NCBI RefSeq assembly: GCF_029852145.1
Contig: NC_079971.1
Span: forward strand, 4,583,697 to 4,647,696
From: Microplitis mediator
Lineage: Eukaryota; Arthropoda; Insecta; Hymenoptera; Braconidae
DNA length: 64,000 nt
Direction of reading: 5' to 3'
The position numbers and the translations under genes were made by a program. Under the pieces are notes generated by a model. It worked only from the letters and a program-made list of their open reading frames with translations, ran no database searches and was not told the DNA's origin. Below, one piece after another: positions 49,566 to 63,223 of the stretch. Each line of letters starts with the position of its first letter. Position 1 is the stretch's first letter.

Positions 49566-49811
49566 CAGTGAATTCTCGATAACTCGAACCTTGTTGAACC
49601 GCTGAACTCTGAAATACGCGATATCTCGAATTATTTAGACTCTGTAACTCTGTTAATCAATTCGTATCTAGACATCATGAGTGCTAAACGAAAATTAACA
49701 ATTTTAACTTTACAAGAAAAGTTCGATGTTATTAACGCGGTAAAAACTGGCATGAAAAAAAAAGACGTAGCAGCTCAGTACAAACTACCTGCCAGTACTT
49801 ACCAAGCATAA
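49566..49811 (+). pseudogene. pogo/Tigger-type transposon remnant, left end and transposase start
   Basis: TA followed by CAGTGAATTCTCGATAACTC is the typical tip of Tigger/pogo elements. The frame 49677-49811 encodes 44 residues starting MSAKRKLTILTLQEKFDVIN with KKKDVAAQYKLPASTY, the CENP-B/Psq-type helix-turn-helix, and then hits a stop. No DDE catalytic region and no right end were found nearby. Confidence 0.8.
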
Positions 49812-50244
49812 GTAAAAATGAAGCTGTAATTTTATTAAGATATGACACAAGTGAAAACATATAATACAAAAGATATCAAAAAGCTAGAGAAGCAGTTGAC
49901 ACCCTACGATGTAGTGCATAAAGAAGTGACTTTCTAAATGTTGTTTCACGTGCTTTTCTCAGTGACATAATCGACGTGCTTTTTAAAGACATATGTGGCA
50001 ATCATAAAAATTTCCTTTTCTATGTGTCATTTTGTTGTTAACTTTTACGAGTTGGAAATTTTTCTTGGCAGATTGATAATTCTTTTATTGGACTATTCGA
50101 TGAAGAATTAGAATCCATGACTGTAATGTTTATCAAAGGCCCAAATAATCTAAACTCTATTTTTTCTTTAGTCACTTTTGTAACTGCTGAAAATATATTT
50201 AGACAATGTCGATTGCAAAATGAAAATAATATTTAAAAATAAGT

Positions 50245-51083
50245 ACTGAGAAAAAAATTTTCTTCTGACAACTAAATTTTGGTTATGACAACAAAATGAT
50301 TTGATTGCCCATTGCCGAATATATATCTGGTTGTTTTAACGAAATATTTTATAATCCACCAACAAAACGAATCATTATAAACTACAAAATACTTAGTAAA
50401 GATAATTACCCACACAAAATCAATTTGATTGCCTGTAGAGCTTTAAAGTAGTCATAATGAAATGAAATATATTAGTGAACTTTAGAGAAGGACTTATTAA
50501 TAATAGTTTAATAATAGTTTAAGATGACAAAGTACTTATTAAACAATTAAGTAAATGTACATTATTCAAGTCTGGAATATAATAACTCTGAAATAAGTTT
50601 CTTACCAGGGACACTACAAGAGGGGTGGGCGAGATCTAGTGGCGAGCATCGAACTACTCCCGTTGCTGTTGGCTAGCATAGTGACAACTGCCTTTTCTGA
50701 TGGTAAATATTTATTAGGTTCAAATATATATTTATTAACTTCGAACAAATATATTATTTATTCTAAATGAATATTTTTTTTCGTGTCTAAGTAATATTTA
50801 TTAGTCAATATAATGAAACTTTGCTTTAATATTTGGGTTTGTTGGCACTATTAAATAATTTAGTTGTCTATCAAATAAATATTTTCTCAACTTTACCAAA
50901 TGATTTTATTATCTTAGAGAGTAAAATATTAACGTCAACCAAATAGAGTCTATTAAATCATTTGTTAAAAATGACAAAATAGATTATGTTGACGTAATAA
51001 AATTTAGTTGTCCCAATCAAATTTTAGTTTAACAGAATTTAACAAAACCGATTTAATTGTCCGAAGAAAAATTTTTTCTCAGT
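50245..51083. mobile_element. 839-bp MITE, family K (ACTGAGAAAAAAATTTTC ends)
   Basis: ACTGAGAAAAAAATTTTCTT and AAGAAAAATTTTTTCTCAGT are inverted, followed inward by CTGACAACTAAATTTT and its diverged counterpart. The centre has a GC-richer segment at 50620-50700 of unknown origin. Confidence 0.75.
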
Positions 51084-53300
51084 GTACGAGTATGCATCTC
51101 AAGGTCAGTGATTATTTTCAAAAAGTGGGGGTATTATCAGAATTTTTTTTAAAAATTATCACAGTAATGGATATCATTTTTTTTTGGGTTTGAATAATTG
51201 CTGGGTGTATTGTCGCACAAATAGGTCAAGAAGAAATGATTCAAATTTTTTTTTTTATATTTAAATCAGTGTACCGAGAAATAATTCTGTGCTCGAGATC
51301 TTTTTTTACGGTTTCTTATTTTTCTGAAGATCAGTTGTAATATTTCACTGCTGATAAAAGTATTTTTATTATCTTAATAACGTTTATAGCTGTGCGACAT
51401 TACGTACAAGTTATTTTTATACTTATATATATACATAAATATATAAATACATCACCGCTTAGAGCAATATTTAATTAAAAGTTGTCAACTTTTTCCCCTC
51501 AATCAACTGATTGATCTATAAACCCTTTGAAATACTATCGCATTATATTAATTTGATTTAATTTGTGTCTCAAAGGACGTAATTTCTTTTGCTCAGAGGT
51601 TCAAATACTAATTTTTTTTTTTTACCCTAATAATTAAATTTAAAATTTATTTACAAAAACAAAATTCCTTAGTTATTATTAACATAATTTACTATTTTTA
51701 AAAACTAGGGATGGATATTTATATAAATTTTGTTATGTCTAAAATATTTTTTAGCTCAGAAAATTTTTTCTACCCAAGAAATAGAGAATTTTTTTTATAT
51801 CACGCGTCTAGGAGCAGTAAATATTTTTTCATTCTCTATGATGTCATATTCTGTCAGATCAATCTTTTCTCTTTGGGTTAGGGTCAGTTATTTAGGAGAA
51901 TTTATTACTAACTTATAAGCTATCGGAAAAAAAATAAAAAAACTCACGCCATTTACTTCTACTTTAGATATAGAAATAAAAAAGTCACGAAATATTTATC
52001 GATGTGAATTTTGTTAATTAGTTGGCTAAAACATTCGGTTTAAAAAATAAAAATGGTCACTATCAAGTAAATTTATATTTGGCGCTCTTGAGCTTATAAA
52101 CTTTTAAATCATTTTAATTACTTCTGGAGTAATTTATTTTTTTTTAATTCGTCTGGCAGCTGGAAATAATAAGAAACAATTAAGAAATAAATTTATTTTT
52201 TGTGTACTTTTTTTTAAGAAGGGGCCATTTTATCTCTCCTATTAATTGGCTGTCATAAATTTTTTTTTCATTCTTGATTATAAATTTCCAAGGAAAAATT
52301 GTAAATGAAAAATTTCAATTTGAAAATTCATTCGAACTGGAAAAATGAATTTTTGTTTAGTTTTCTCGGACCCGAATGTGCTTACACTGTAATTTATTAA
52401 ATTTATATCGAAATAAAAACGTAATGATCCAGAATAATGAATTTAACAGTTGGAAATTTAATTTTCGCTTAATCGTCTAGAAAAAACTGTCATTTTAAAC
52501 CGTGAAATAGCGAAAATAATTTAATTTTTACAGTTTCGGTTCGGACCACATGCCGCGCGAAGTTTAAATTTCGGTTTTTTCTTTTGCTAAAATTTTTCTC
52601 GTGAAAAATAAAAATTCATTGAAAGAAATAATTTTCAAGTCCAAAAATCTGTTTTAAAAAATTTTTTAAAACAACAAAGTTTTGAAAGAATTCAAAATCG
52701 CGCCAATTTCAAAATTCAAATAATAAGTTTTATCAGTTTTTAAATTTACATCTCTATAAATTTAAAATTTTCAAATAATTTATCAGTAAAATTGTTTTTT
52801 TTTTTTACAAATTAGGTGAAGTCTGCATATTTATAATTAAGAGTCAAAATTTTCCCATAATAAAAATATCCCGTTTTATCCATAACAATAATAATAATAA
52901 TAAAAGGCAAAAGGTGGTGGTAAAGTAATGGTAGGTCGTCGAGACCGGTGGGACTGATGTAAAAGTGAGTTGGTATGAGAAATAGAGGGAGAAGGGATAG
53001 GTCCCAATAAATTTAACTGACTCTGTAACCATCGCCGGGCACTTTACTGCTGGGTAGCGGCATCGCCAGCAAACTGGCGTTCGTCTAAAGTCAGTTTCTC
53101 GTTATCCGGCTTCGAGTGCTGTGTTAATTTAAAATAAATATCTCTATATACATATATATGTCATACAATTAAACAAGTAATTAGTTTTTGTGAACTAGTG
53201 TTTTATAAAATTGTTATTAATTCCAGACTGATTTGGTTTTTAAAAATTCAAATTAAAAGGTAGAGTAGTATAAATTAATTTAAAAAATATAATTATCAAA

Positions 53301-54470
53301 ATGTCAGAGTTTAATACCGAGTGTTTAATTACAAAAGGATTACGAAAAAATTTATTTAAACAGTCATCGAATGTTATTGATCATGGCGATGATGAAATAA
53401 TTAAATTAGAAAGACAATTCCGTAATGCGTACATGCTAAAGTCATTAGAGGCGCAAATTGCCGAGAAGGAGGCTAATAAAATTTCCCAATCTATTCAGGA
53501 TAAATTACAAATGGATTTAATCGATTACGATAACAAAAAGTTCATTGAAAACGAGTGTAAAAAAAAAATTAAAATTAAAAATCAGCAGGAAGAATACGTC
53601 GGTTATTTACGCAAACAAATTGAGGTGAGAAAAGAAGTTCGTAAAAGTGAAGAAGAAATGGCGCGAGAGGAACGAAAAATTTTAATTGAAGTTGACAAAA
53701 TAGTTGACGACATGCATGAGTTAAAAAAAATTCAAAAACGTAATTTGCTAGCCGATAAATTAAGACGTGAGAAATTAATAATGGAAGAAATAAAGGAAGT
53801 AATGAATGCGAGAAGACAAGAAGAAGAAGCAGAAGTGGATAAAAAAAATAATTTGTATTTAAATGAAATGAAGTTGAGAGAAGAAATGGATAAAATTACT
53901 CGCGATTACGAAAAAAAATTACGTGACAGTTGGATTGAAAAAGTTAGCGAGTTACTTATGATTGATATGGAAAAGAAGAAAGAACAGTATGAGCGAGAAG
54001 ATATCATTTGTGAGTTAATCGCCGAGGATATTAAGTATGAGTTAATTGTAAAGGAAAATGAAAATAAATCGCTGATGAGGGAGGGTAAGAAAATTTATGC
54101 GAGAGATTTAATGGATCAAATGCTGGAGTCCATTGAATTAGAGGAAGCTGCGCGTAAAAGAGATGAAATTTTGACAGAAAAAGTTATCAAGAGAGTTATG
54201 GAAGAGGATAATCTTAGCAGACTCACTGCTCAAGCACGGAAACGTAAACAACTACAGTATAAAGAAGACTTAGCTAAGTTTATCGAGGACGCCAGGAGAA
54301 TACGTAAAGAAATTCTGGCAAAGGCACGTGCTGAGTTTGAATTAGAATCATGGATTGAGAATGAAATAACGAGCATTCAAATTGAGGACCAGCGTAGAAG
54401 ATTAATTGACCGACATGCTAAAAATGTTGCCGCTTATTTGAAAAACGGAATCATTAGAGAAATGAAATGA
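53301..54470 (+). CDS. MNS1: Coiled-coil TPH-type protein, MNS1-like, single exon
   Basis: A 389-residue intronless frame, nearly all charged alpha-helical coiled coil rich in Glu, Lys and Arg (for example EEMAREERKILIEVDKIVDD). It fits the trichohyalin/plectin-homology class that contains MNS1, CFAP53 and CFAP45. The C-terminal RLIDRHAKNVAAYLKNGIIR resembles the MNS1 ending (HA-x-x-L-x-GYLPKG-x-x-R), which favours MNS1. Vertebrate MNS1 is about 495 residues and is a microtubule inner protein of motile cilia and sperm flagella; in an insect, expression in testis would be expected. The ATG lies in a favourable AAAATG context after an AT-rich leader, and AATAAA-like signals follow the stop at 54543. 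The class is secure, the orthology less so. Confidence 0.75.
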   Translation: MSEFNTECLITKGLRKNLFKQSSNVIDHGDDEIIKLERQFRNAYMLKSLEAQIAEKEANKISQSIQDKLQMDLIDYDNKKFIENECKKKIKIKNQQEEYVGYLRKQIEVRKEVRKSEEEMAREERKILIEVDKIVDDMHELKKIQKRNLLADKLRREKLIMEEIKEVMNARRQEEEAEVDKKNNLYLNEMKLREEMDKITRDYEKKLRDSWIEKVSELLMIDMEKKKEQYEREDIICELIAEDIKYELIVKENENKSLMREGKKIYARDLMDQMLESIELEEAARKRDEILTEKVIKRVMEEDNLSRLTAQARKRKQLQYKEDLAKFIEDARRIRKEILAKARAEFELESWIENEITSIQIEDQRRRLIDRHAKNVAAYLKNGIIREMK

Positions 54471-55512
54471 AGAAGAAATTGAGTCCGGACTTGATAAATT
54501 TATAAAATTAAAATTGTTAATTTATTAATGGACGATTTTTAAAAATAAAAATTTATTAAAATAAATTTTTGGGTTTTTATTAACAAAATAAATAATTATT
54601 TATTTTTAAAAATAGCTTTTAATTGATATACTAAAAAAATTGGAGTAAACGCGGATTAAATCCGGAGCGGGTGACTTTTTATTTATTTAATTCCCTCGGA
54701 GTTGATTTTAAAATTTACTCCGAATCTGAGGAAATTAAATCAAGATCACTCCCGATTTTTCATAGTGTAGTTAATGGTGTTGTAGTTAATTAGCCTGGAG
54801 TTGTAATTAAAAAAAAAAATTATTTTCAGATAATTGTCCCAAGTGCAGTTAATCCGAGGAAATTTCATGGTGAATTAGTGAAATGTCATATGGTATGAAG
54901 CGTCAATCCAACCCAAGGGCATTTCCGAGTACCTGATTTATGGATAAATTCACTGGGACCCGATATGACGTATCATCCATGTGCATTATCCAGATCAGAA
55001 CGACCGGCACAGTCGACTGACAGCAGATGTGGCCATTGTCGCTTCACTGACTCGATCCCTTATGGCCAGTGTTGATAAATGCGCTTACCTACACATATAT
55101 CTATATATATATATACAAACACATTCATCCCTCAGTCTATTATATTATTAGACCCAACATACGGATCTCGTTTACTTCAGGTAAAAATTTACTGCATATG
55201 GTATCACTTAAACTTTTTTTTTTATTTATTTTATATAAAGCCGCATTCAAATCTAATTATTATTATATTTGCCTGATATTTATTTCTATTCAAATTATTT
55301 TTGCAGTAAAAGTAAAATTTTTTTAAAATTAGGGAAGAAATAAATTTGAATTTAATTATTAAAAAAAAAATGATTAATTACTCGGTTATTATTTTTATAC
55401 AAATATTATTTTTATCAGAATGCGGTTATTATGATGAACGGATTATTATTTGAAATATTGATGTTACAACCACCGGTCAATAGTTATCGTTATCATCAAA
55501 CATTAATCCGGA
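54471..55512. other. Intergenic region and likely 5' UTR of the coiled-coil/PDZ gene
   Basis: Holds a short family L MITE at 54630-54770. A GC-richer block at 54890-55070 (with CCCAAGGGCATTTCCGAGTA and GATCAGAACGACCGGCACAG) may be promoter or untranslated exon of the gene starting at 55513. Small forward frames at 55069-55326 have no support. Confidence 0.5.
54630..54770. mobile_element. MITE, family L copy 2 (short)
   Basis: Shares ATTAAATCCGGAGCGG-type blocks and ATCACTCCCGATTTTTCATAGTG with the copy at 45449-45878. It is about 90 bp downstream of the likely polyadenylation signal of the MNS1-like gene. Confidence 0.6.
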
Positions 55513-58500
55513 ATGGGCAGACGATCAGGTGATAAAAAAATTTCCATGCAATATTTTTTTTATTTATTTATTTAGTTATTAGTATTCTCGGTAGTGTAAT
55601 TTAGTGAGAATGTTTATTTATATATATATATTGATTTATCTTATATTTATTTAAACATAAAATCCAGGCGCGTGGTCCAGAGGATCTAATAAAAAAAGTG
55701 TATTATTTTACACAACTGACTGTGGAGGTGAAGATGAAAATGAAGATATCGCTCTAAGTCTACAGCAGCGTTCATCTTCACTGGTAATTTATTTTTTTAA
55801 CCGAAATAAATCTCTGTTAAAATAACAACACGATGGATAAATATGTTGGTAAATTTAACATTCCGGTGTGAAGAAAAAAAAATAACATCTGATAGAAAAC
55901 AACTTTTCTCGGCTTTCAATTTATGATTAATGATTTTCGCGATCATAAAATATAAGAAAATAAATAACTACTATACCTTTCAGACGTTTAGAAGTTTATA
56001 TTAAAATGAAAAATTGATTTTTCACATGTTTTAAACATTTCGTTATTTACAAAAAAAATTTTCCTCTAAAAAATTTTGTAAAAATCATTAATAATTTTTT
56101 TTTCTGTTTACAAATAAAAATAAATTGATGGTTTTATTTTTGTAATCGTCTAAAAAATATTTAAAAAATTTTAAATAGTAAAAAAAATTAATAAAATTAG
56201 CGCGTAAAGTAACGTAATCTTTAATTTTATTTATTTATTTTATTTTACATAATTTAATATATGTGTTCATGTGTGTATATATATATATAATGGGGCTTTG
56301 TTTCCGTTGATACAATCCCACGTGTATCCAGGATACACGGGCGAGTTACTACGTTAATCACCACGCGCTGTTGAGTACTAAAAATATTCCTATCCATGAT
56401 GTTTCTTGTTTAATTTCTTTATATTAAATTACTTCCACTTAGACACTCGACTAACAAATCTTCCCTTTTATTACGCAGATTTTTATTTAAATTATAATAA
56501 ATTTTAAAAACGTTTTAACCCAGTGAAAAATATTGTAAAAATGAACACCATTTGTGTTAAAAAAATGTTAAAATTCTCTGATACTGGTTCTAAAACTTAC
56601 ACATTAAAATGTTTTCTGCTAACACGTAATGTTAATTTAACATTTTTATTTGGGTTGTTACGGTGTTATTTTGATACTCATGAAAATTTACACCGTAAAA
56701 AATTTTGGTGTAAAAATGGCCCCCGAGAATTTTATACGGCTGTAGTCCGAAATAACGGTGTAAATTATCCATCCGTGTAATTTTAACGAGGTGTAATTTG
56801 CTTCATTACACCATTCCGTGTTACTCGTTATAATTTTGATTAACGAGCAAAAAATATTACACATTTACACGCTTGACGGTGTAAAGATTTTTAATTTATA
56901 CCACCTATATTTAACATGGTATTTGGTGTAATTTCTACACCGAATCATTGACACTACACCGAGTTCTAAATTTTCTACAGTGTATGAATTTGGTGTAATT
57001 TTTACACCAAAAATTTTACATCCAGAGCTTTACACTACACCGAGTTTAACATTTTTTACAGTGTATATATTTGGTGCAATTTTCACACCAAAACTTTTAC
57101 ACCGACAGATTTACACTACACCGAGTTAAAATTTTTTTACAGTGTATGTATTTGGTGTAATGTTTACACCAAATCATTGACATTACACCGAGTTCAAAAT
57201 TTTCTGCAGTGTATGTATTTGGTGTAATTTTCACAGCAAAACTTTAACACCCAGAGATTTACACCACACCGAGTTCAAAATTTTTTACAGTGTATGTATT
57301 TGTAAGCGTAACAAGTGACTATACAGCAAATTTAACACATTCTTTATTGTGTTACTTTAATAAATTAACACTCACGCTCTATGTTAAAATTACATTTTAA
57401 AAGTGTTAACACTTGTTCAGATAGTAATACTGAGTAAATGTTAATTTTGTTTCAATTAACATTCTTTGTGTTAAAAATGAACTGATCAAACAAAACAGCA
57501 GCATGTTAAATTAACACAAAAAAATGTTAAACATTTAACACAAAATTTTTATTAAATAAATTTTTAACACAGACTTTTTTCTTTACTCAAACACGAAAAA
57601 CTTTTACTGTAAAAATTCGTTGTTATTTTTTTTTTTTTAAATGGACAATTTATTTTACTGAAATTTGAATAAAGAAAAACTTTTTACAGACAGCACTACA
57701 TAATGTAGACCCAGCAGTATCTTCACAGCAATTTTTATTACAAGAACCGAGAATGGCGCAATTGGAGACTTTGGAAGCTAAGGTAACACGCAAAAATAAA
57801 TGTAGTCATATAATAGACAGTTGAGAAAAGTAACTAGTGTGGTGTAGAGTTAAGTATGAAAGAAAAATGAAGGAAAGAAAAAAAATGATGTATGATTGTA
57901 TGTAATTTATGTTGAAGAAGAAATAGCATATACAGTGAGATTAGTGTATATTTAATAGGGAAAAAGACCGAAGAAAAGTTTACTTGAATGGTGAGAAGGG
58001 TGTTTATGTATTACTGTTCTTATATATATATATATTTTTTGTTTATAAAATTGTCTGGAGATAGCGAGAAGGTGATTTATGCGTTTATGTATGGGGATAA
58101 TGTATCGTAACATTACATCGTGAATGTATTATGGGATGGTGTTATATGCAGCTTAAGTATTTTAAGTCGTCGAGTCTTGTATTGGGAGAAGGTCGAGTTG
58201 TCTTATGAGTTTTGGTTGCGAGAAATCGCTATTTAAATTGCCCCACGCTATGCACTAAATCCAATGGCGTAGGGACTGTCTTTAAGATTTATTTTCTGTA
58301 TAATTATGATGTAGATTTTTACTATCTCGGTTTCTTTAAATATTTTTTTAGAGTCAAATTTATGTCCAATTTTTTTTTTTTTTTTATGGTTATTTAAAAG
58401 TGACCCAGGGTCATTATACAAAGTAGATTTATCAAAAATAATTTTGAGTATGTGATAAATTAAAATTAATATTTTAACGCGTTTTTGAACTTTATCAAAA

Positions 58501-59526
58501 TAATTTTCCAAAAAATTTATCAGAATCAAATTTTTAACTAAACGAATTTTCGGAACGACGAATTATTTATTATAAAAAATTTGGGAAAGTTGCACATAAA
58601 AATTTATTAAAAAATATAAGAATCTATCATTTTGTGAATAATCGATTATTTATTTGAATTTGAATAAATATGAGATCGACATCCATAAAAATTTGAGCTC
58701 ATTACCGTCATTCCAAAAATTATGAGTATCAAAAAAAAGAAATAATCACGAGTACAAAATTTCTAAATTTGATTTTGATACCCGTAGGAAAAAAGTATAT
58801 ATCCGTATATATATGGGCAAAATTAAATATATGTTTCATATATGCGTCATATATTCAGATTTGCCCGAATATATACTTTTTCCGTGCGGGTATAATTTAG
58901 AAAAAAAATATAAATATTACAATTAACTTAAATTTATTTTGAAAAAAGAAGATAATGACCAAAAGTAACAGGAGCTTAGTCCATAATTACCAAATCTACA
59001 AAGTGCAGCTCAAGTTTAACTAAAGTTGGATTAAAGGATTCCTTTTCAATTTCCTTTATACGAAAACAATTGCAAGGTTCATGTAACGTGAATATAATAG
59101 TCGTTGTACAGTACGTATATTGTATACAACATAAATTGAATAGCTTTTCTCAAGCTATAAACCCATACTATATACGCCCTTGTAAATTCTATATATACTA
59201 TTATTCCGAAACCGCCAGTACGAAGATTCAAGATCTCCCAAACGAGATTATGCCGTGGATTCCGTACAAAAAGTCACTGACCTTTTTACCTGCGCTCATT
59301 TCCGAAACCGTTCGAATATCCACCGCGAAACCATATCACCACAAGTGTTTTTCGAACATTTTTTATTCAAAATTTAAAACCATCGCCGTCGAAATTCTCG
59401 ACTCTCAATATAACGAAAAAAAAACGGAAACTTTCTTTTTGATCTCTTTGTAAGTAAAATAATCCCTTTATTTAAATATATTCTGTTTCCATAATAGCGA
59501 CATACACTACAGACTGTACTCTTTCA

Positions 59527-59568
<42 letters not shown>

Positions 59569-62500
59569 TTTTCCTTTGTCTCCGAGTCTAAAATTACACT
59601 CTCTGTTTAGTACTTTGTGTCCGTAGTATTAAGGTCGCATGTTTTCGAGCTCTTACATTAAATATTATATTTATCCGTATTCAGATATCGAAAATTTATA
59701 TCTCTACATCCACATTAGTACCGAAATATGTATACAGAAAAAAAAAAATTCTCGGCTGAAGGTAAATATTCTTGATTCAAGAAAATTTTTTTGGAGACCT
59801 AAATTTTCTCAAATAAAGTAGAAATTTTCTCCGACCAAGACGAATTTTTTTTATCCAAGACAAATTCTCTTGGCTCAATAAAATCTTGACTTGGTTCCCG
59901 AAAACGTTTGTCTTCAAAAATATTTTCTTGACTCAAGATAACTTTTTTTTCTGTGTATGAATATGTTTTTTTTTTTATAAATAATAATCCGATAAATTTA
60001 AATATTTATTTGTAGATGGCGAGTATCGAGGTGTCATTATCCACCACAACTCCCAGAAGAAAAAAGGGTGGAAGTCTTACCGGTGCAATAACCTTGTCTA
60101 CCGGTCACAAGAACAGAGATTACTATAAAGAGGTCGACGCTCTTAGGGTCGCCCTTCGGGACAAGGAAAACGTTATCCAGACGTGAGTACTTTATAGGGA
60201 TATTTTGCGCGCATTATGTGCATGCGATTGTAGTAAAAATAATTAATCGCTTGTGTTAAATCGTTGATGCCGGGTTTTATTGTTATTGAGATGAGGTGGA
60301 GGTGAATTTAATTGAAACAGAAATTAATTTCAGTCTCAAGAGTCAGCTGTGTAATAATTTGAGTAATCGGCTCGCATTAAGAAATGGAGTACTTCCGAGC
60401 CCGCTCAATGAAACTGACAGAAAAAATACTGAAGAGAGAGTTAATAAACTGGAACGAGATGCTGATAATAAAAGACTGGCTATTAAAAATCTTAAACTGG
60501 CGTTAGAACGTTTAGATATTACGGAGTAAGTGATTTTATTTTTAATAGAATTTTATTTTATTTTTTTTTGTTATTATTATTGGAGTTAATTAACTGGGGT
60601 TATTTTTAAAAGTAACATTGACACGAGGATACAGCAAGCGGAATTGGAATATCGATTGGGGCGCGAAGAATTGGAATTGTTATCGGTTATGGAAGAAATG
60701 AGAACACTGCAAGCTGCATTGGAATTGGCTGACACCCAGGAGAAGCAGAAGAATGATTCGATTTTTAGGTAAATTTGGAATTTCATTACTAATGGGCGGG
60801 TTAATTATTAAAATGATCCAAGTACGGGGAGAGAAAAATTTTATGGATGTAATATCCAAAGTATCCGCAAAAAAAGTATTGTTATGATAAAATAATTTTT
60901 TGCATTGCAAAACGGCTGTTTATCCCGGGTCAAAAATAAAACTTGATTCAGGCTCGCTTCACTTTATTTTCTTTTGAAGTTATCGATTTGCCGACGATTT
61001 TTCGATAAGATCTCGACTTTTTCGACTTAAATTAATTTGTTTTCAACTTTTTGAACTTTTTTCATCTTAGTTTCAACTTATTCGTCTTTACTTCAAGCAC
61101 GATAGTCATTCACCTTACTTTTGACTTGCTGAATCAAGTCGAAAAAAAGTCATTTATTCGCCTTACTTTCGCCTTAATATATTAAAATTATTTCACCTTA
61201 GTTTTGACTTTTTCGCCTTATGATTTAAGTCGAATAAGTCTAAACAAAGTCAATTTCGACTTGATTTCAACTTTTTTATCTTAAATCGTGACTAAGTAAG
61301 CCAGTTAAGTTTGAACCAATGCGAAAACTCAATGTATTTCATATCTCCGTAAAAAAAAGTCGAGTTTGTCTTGTGAAAAACGGCTCCGAATTTCGACTTG
61401 GTAAACCAAGTCTAAATCAAGTTTTATTTTTGACCCGGGTAATTTAACTCTGTGTCTTAATTTAATAGTCCGTAGTATCAATGGAAATGATATATGTTCA
61501 TTTCATAATAAGAATTCATATATTTTATTAGAGCATACGACACTAGCTCTTGTAACCATACACTAGTTTTTGCTAAAAATCGGTGGCTGTTTTGTTATTG
61601 TAAAGATTTGTATCGCTAATTGACGATCCGATTGATTGCGATGGCGCACCGAAGATCGCGGAGCCTTCGCGATTGCGCACACAACGGGCTGACCGCCTAA
61701 AATCTTATGTTACAGTGATCTGAAGTGTCTTGGCAAGACTTTATTAAAAGTTCAATCTTATTATAATTTTTAAAATTCGTTTAAAATGGATGAGTGGCGG
61801 GAAACTAAATTGTCTGAGTAGAATTTGGGGAAATTCGATCAATCAATAAAATTTTATTTTTATCAAGTTCTTGTTCATTAAAGTTTATGATCATTCTTTA
61901 TTTACAATATTTTTATTTTTTTTTTTCATTAATCAAATACTATCCGTAGGATGGTCTTATGATAAATCCTTAGATTAGCTGTAGTGGTGATATTGTATTG
62001 TCATTTAACCGATTTGCAGAGGGAAATTTGAATAGCTAAAATGACCATACAGTCCATCATAAAAGAAGATGTCTACATTAAGTGTACCTAGAATAACGAT
62101 ATGTCCAGTCACTCTGATTAAATTTTTCTCTCCTTGTACTTAATGTACTAATTTATTTATATTTTTCTACCCCAGCTTCAGAGTATCTTTAAATATCATC
62201 CCATAGAAAAATTGTTATCCAAATAATTTTTATTTATTCCAGTTTTTCAATCCAGCAAAGACCAATTTTTATTTTTCATTAAATTTCATATTTTAAAAAA
62301 TTAGTACATCTAAAACTCCAATTATTTTTTTAAAATTCTGATTCACGTATTGAAAGTTACAATGCATCAAATTACGAGAAAAAAAATAAGTCAAGCCCGA
62401 TAAATATTTTTTACCGAATTTCTTGTTGACTTTTTATTTATACGATTCGATAAATTTCTTATGTTATCTAATCTAATGCTATCATTTGTATTTTTTATAA

Positions 62501-63178
62501 AGCTGTATAAATGAAGCTCGTGGAACGAGATCAATGAATTTATCAGTGTATGCCATTGAAGTGAGCGCAGATCCCAAGAGCCCGAGATTCGGTGCGGGTC
62601 CACGAGACAATGCGCCAGGATTGTACGTCGACTGGGCCGTTGAAGATTCAGGCCTTCAAAAAGAAGATAGGTGAGCCCCTACTATACTTTCTCACATTAC
62701 GCTTTTTCCTTTTTTTCTAACCCTCGCTATCTTATCTCCAGCTATAAAATTCGTGACGTCATAATGGATTTGATTTAATGGTTTACGTATCTAATAATTG
62801 CTTTGTTAAATATTATTAATATAATAACAAACAGAATAATTAACTGTACAGTCTAGCAAAACGGTAAAGAAACAATGAGAGTAAAAAGTTGCGAGTTTTC
62901 TCAAGTTTTTCACCTCAATAATTACAGCAAACAATGCCGGAAGTTTACTGTAAGCTTGTATATAAATTATGTTAAAAGTCACTTATAAGCTATTTTTTTA
63001 ACATCTTGTTATATGACGATAATTATGAGAAACACGCCGACTTTGACAATTTATAATTATTATAAATATATAACAATGACGTGTTACACCGTTATGTTAA
63101 TTATTTATTTTATCATTAATGATTTTATAATTGATGTTTATTATTTATTAATATAAATATTTTTTTTCATATGTATAA

Positions 63179-63223
<45 letters not shown>

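Larger units (their letters stand above)
43873..53300. other. Interval between the FNDC-like start codon and the MNS1-like gene
   Basis: The 9.4 kb probably contain the 5' UTR and promoter of the FNDC-like gene on the minus strand and the promoter of the MNS1-like gene on the plus strand. I see MITEs, a pogo-type remnant and a GC-rich island (listed), and otherwise AT-rich sequence. The stretches 46760-48600 and 51090-52840 hold nothing I can name. Confidence 0.7.

Noticed and set aside
49812..50244. Continuation of the pogo/Tigger transposase
   Set aside because: No frame beyond the stop resembles the DDE domain; the sequence could be decayed or unrelated.
56523..56780. 85-codon plus-strand frame
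   Set aside because: Falls in the TGTAA/TTACA-rich repeat in an intron; no similarity to known proteins.
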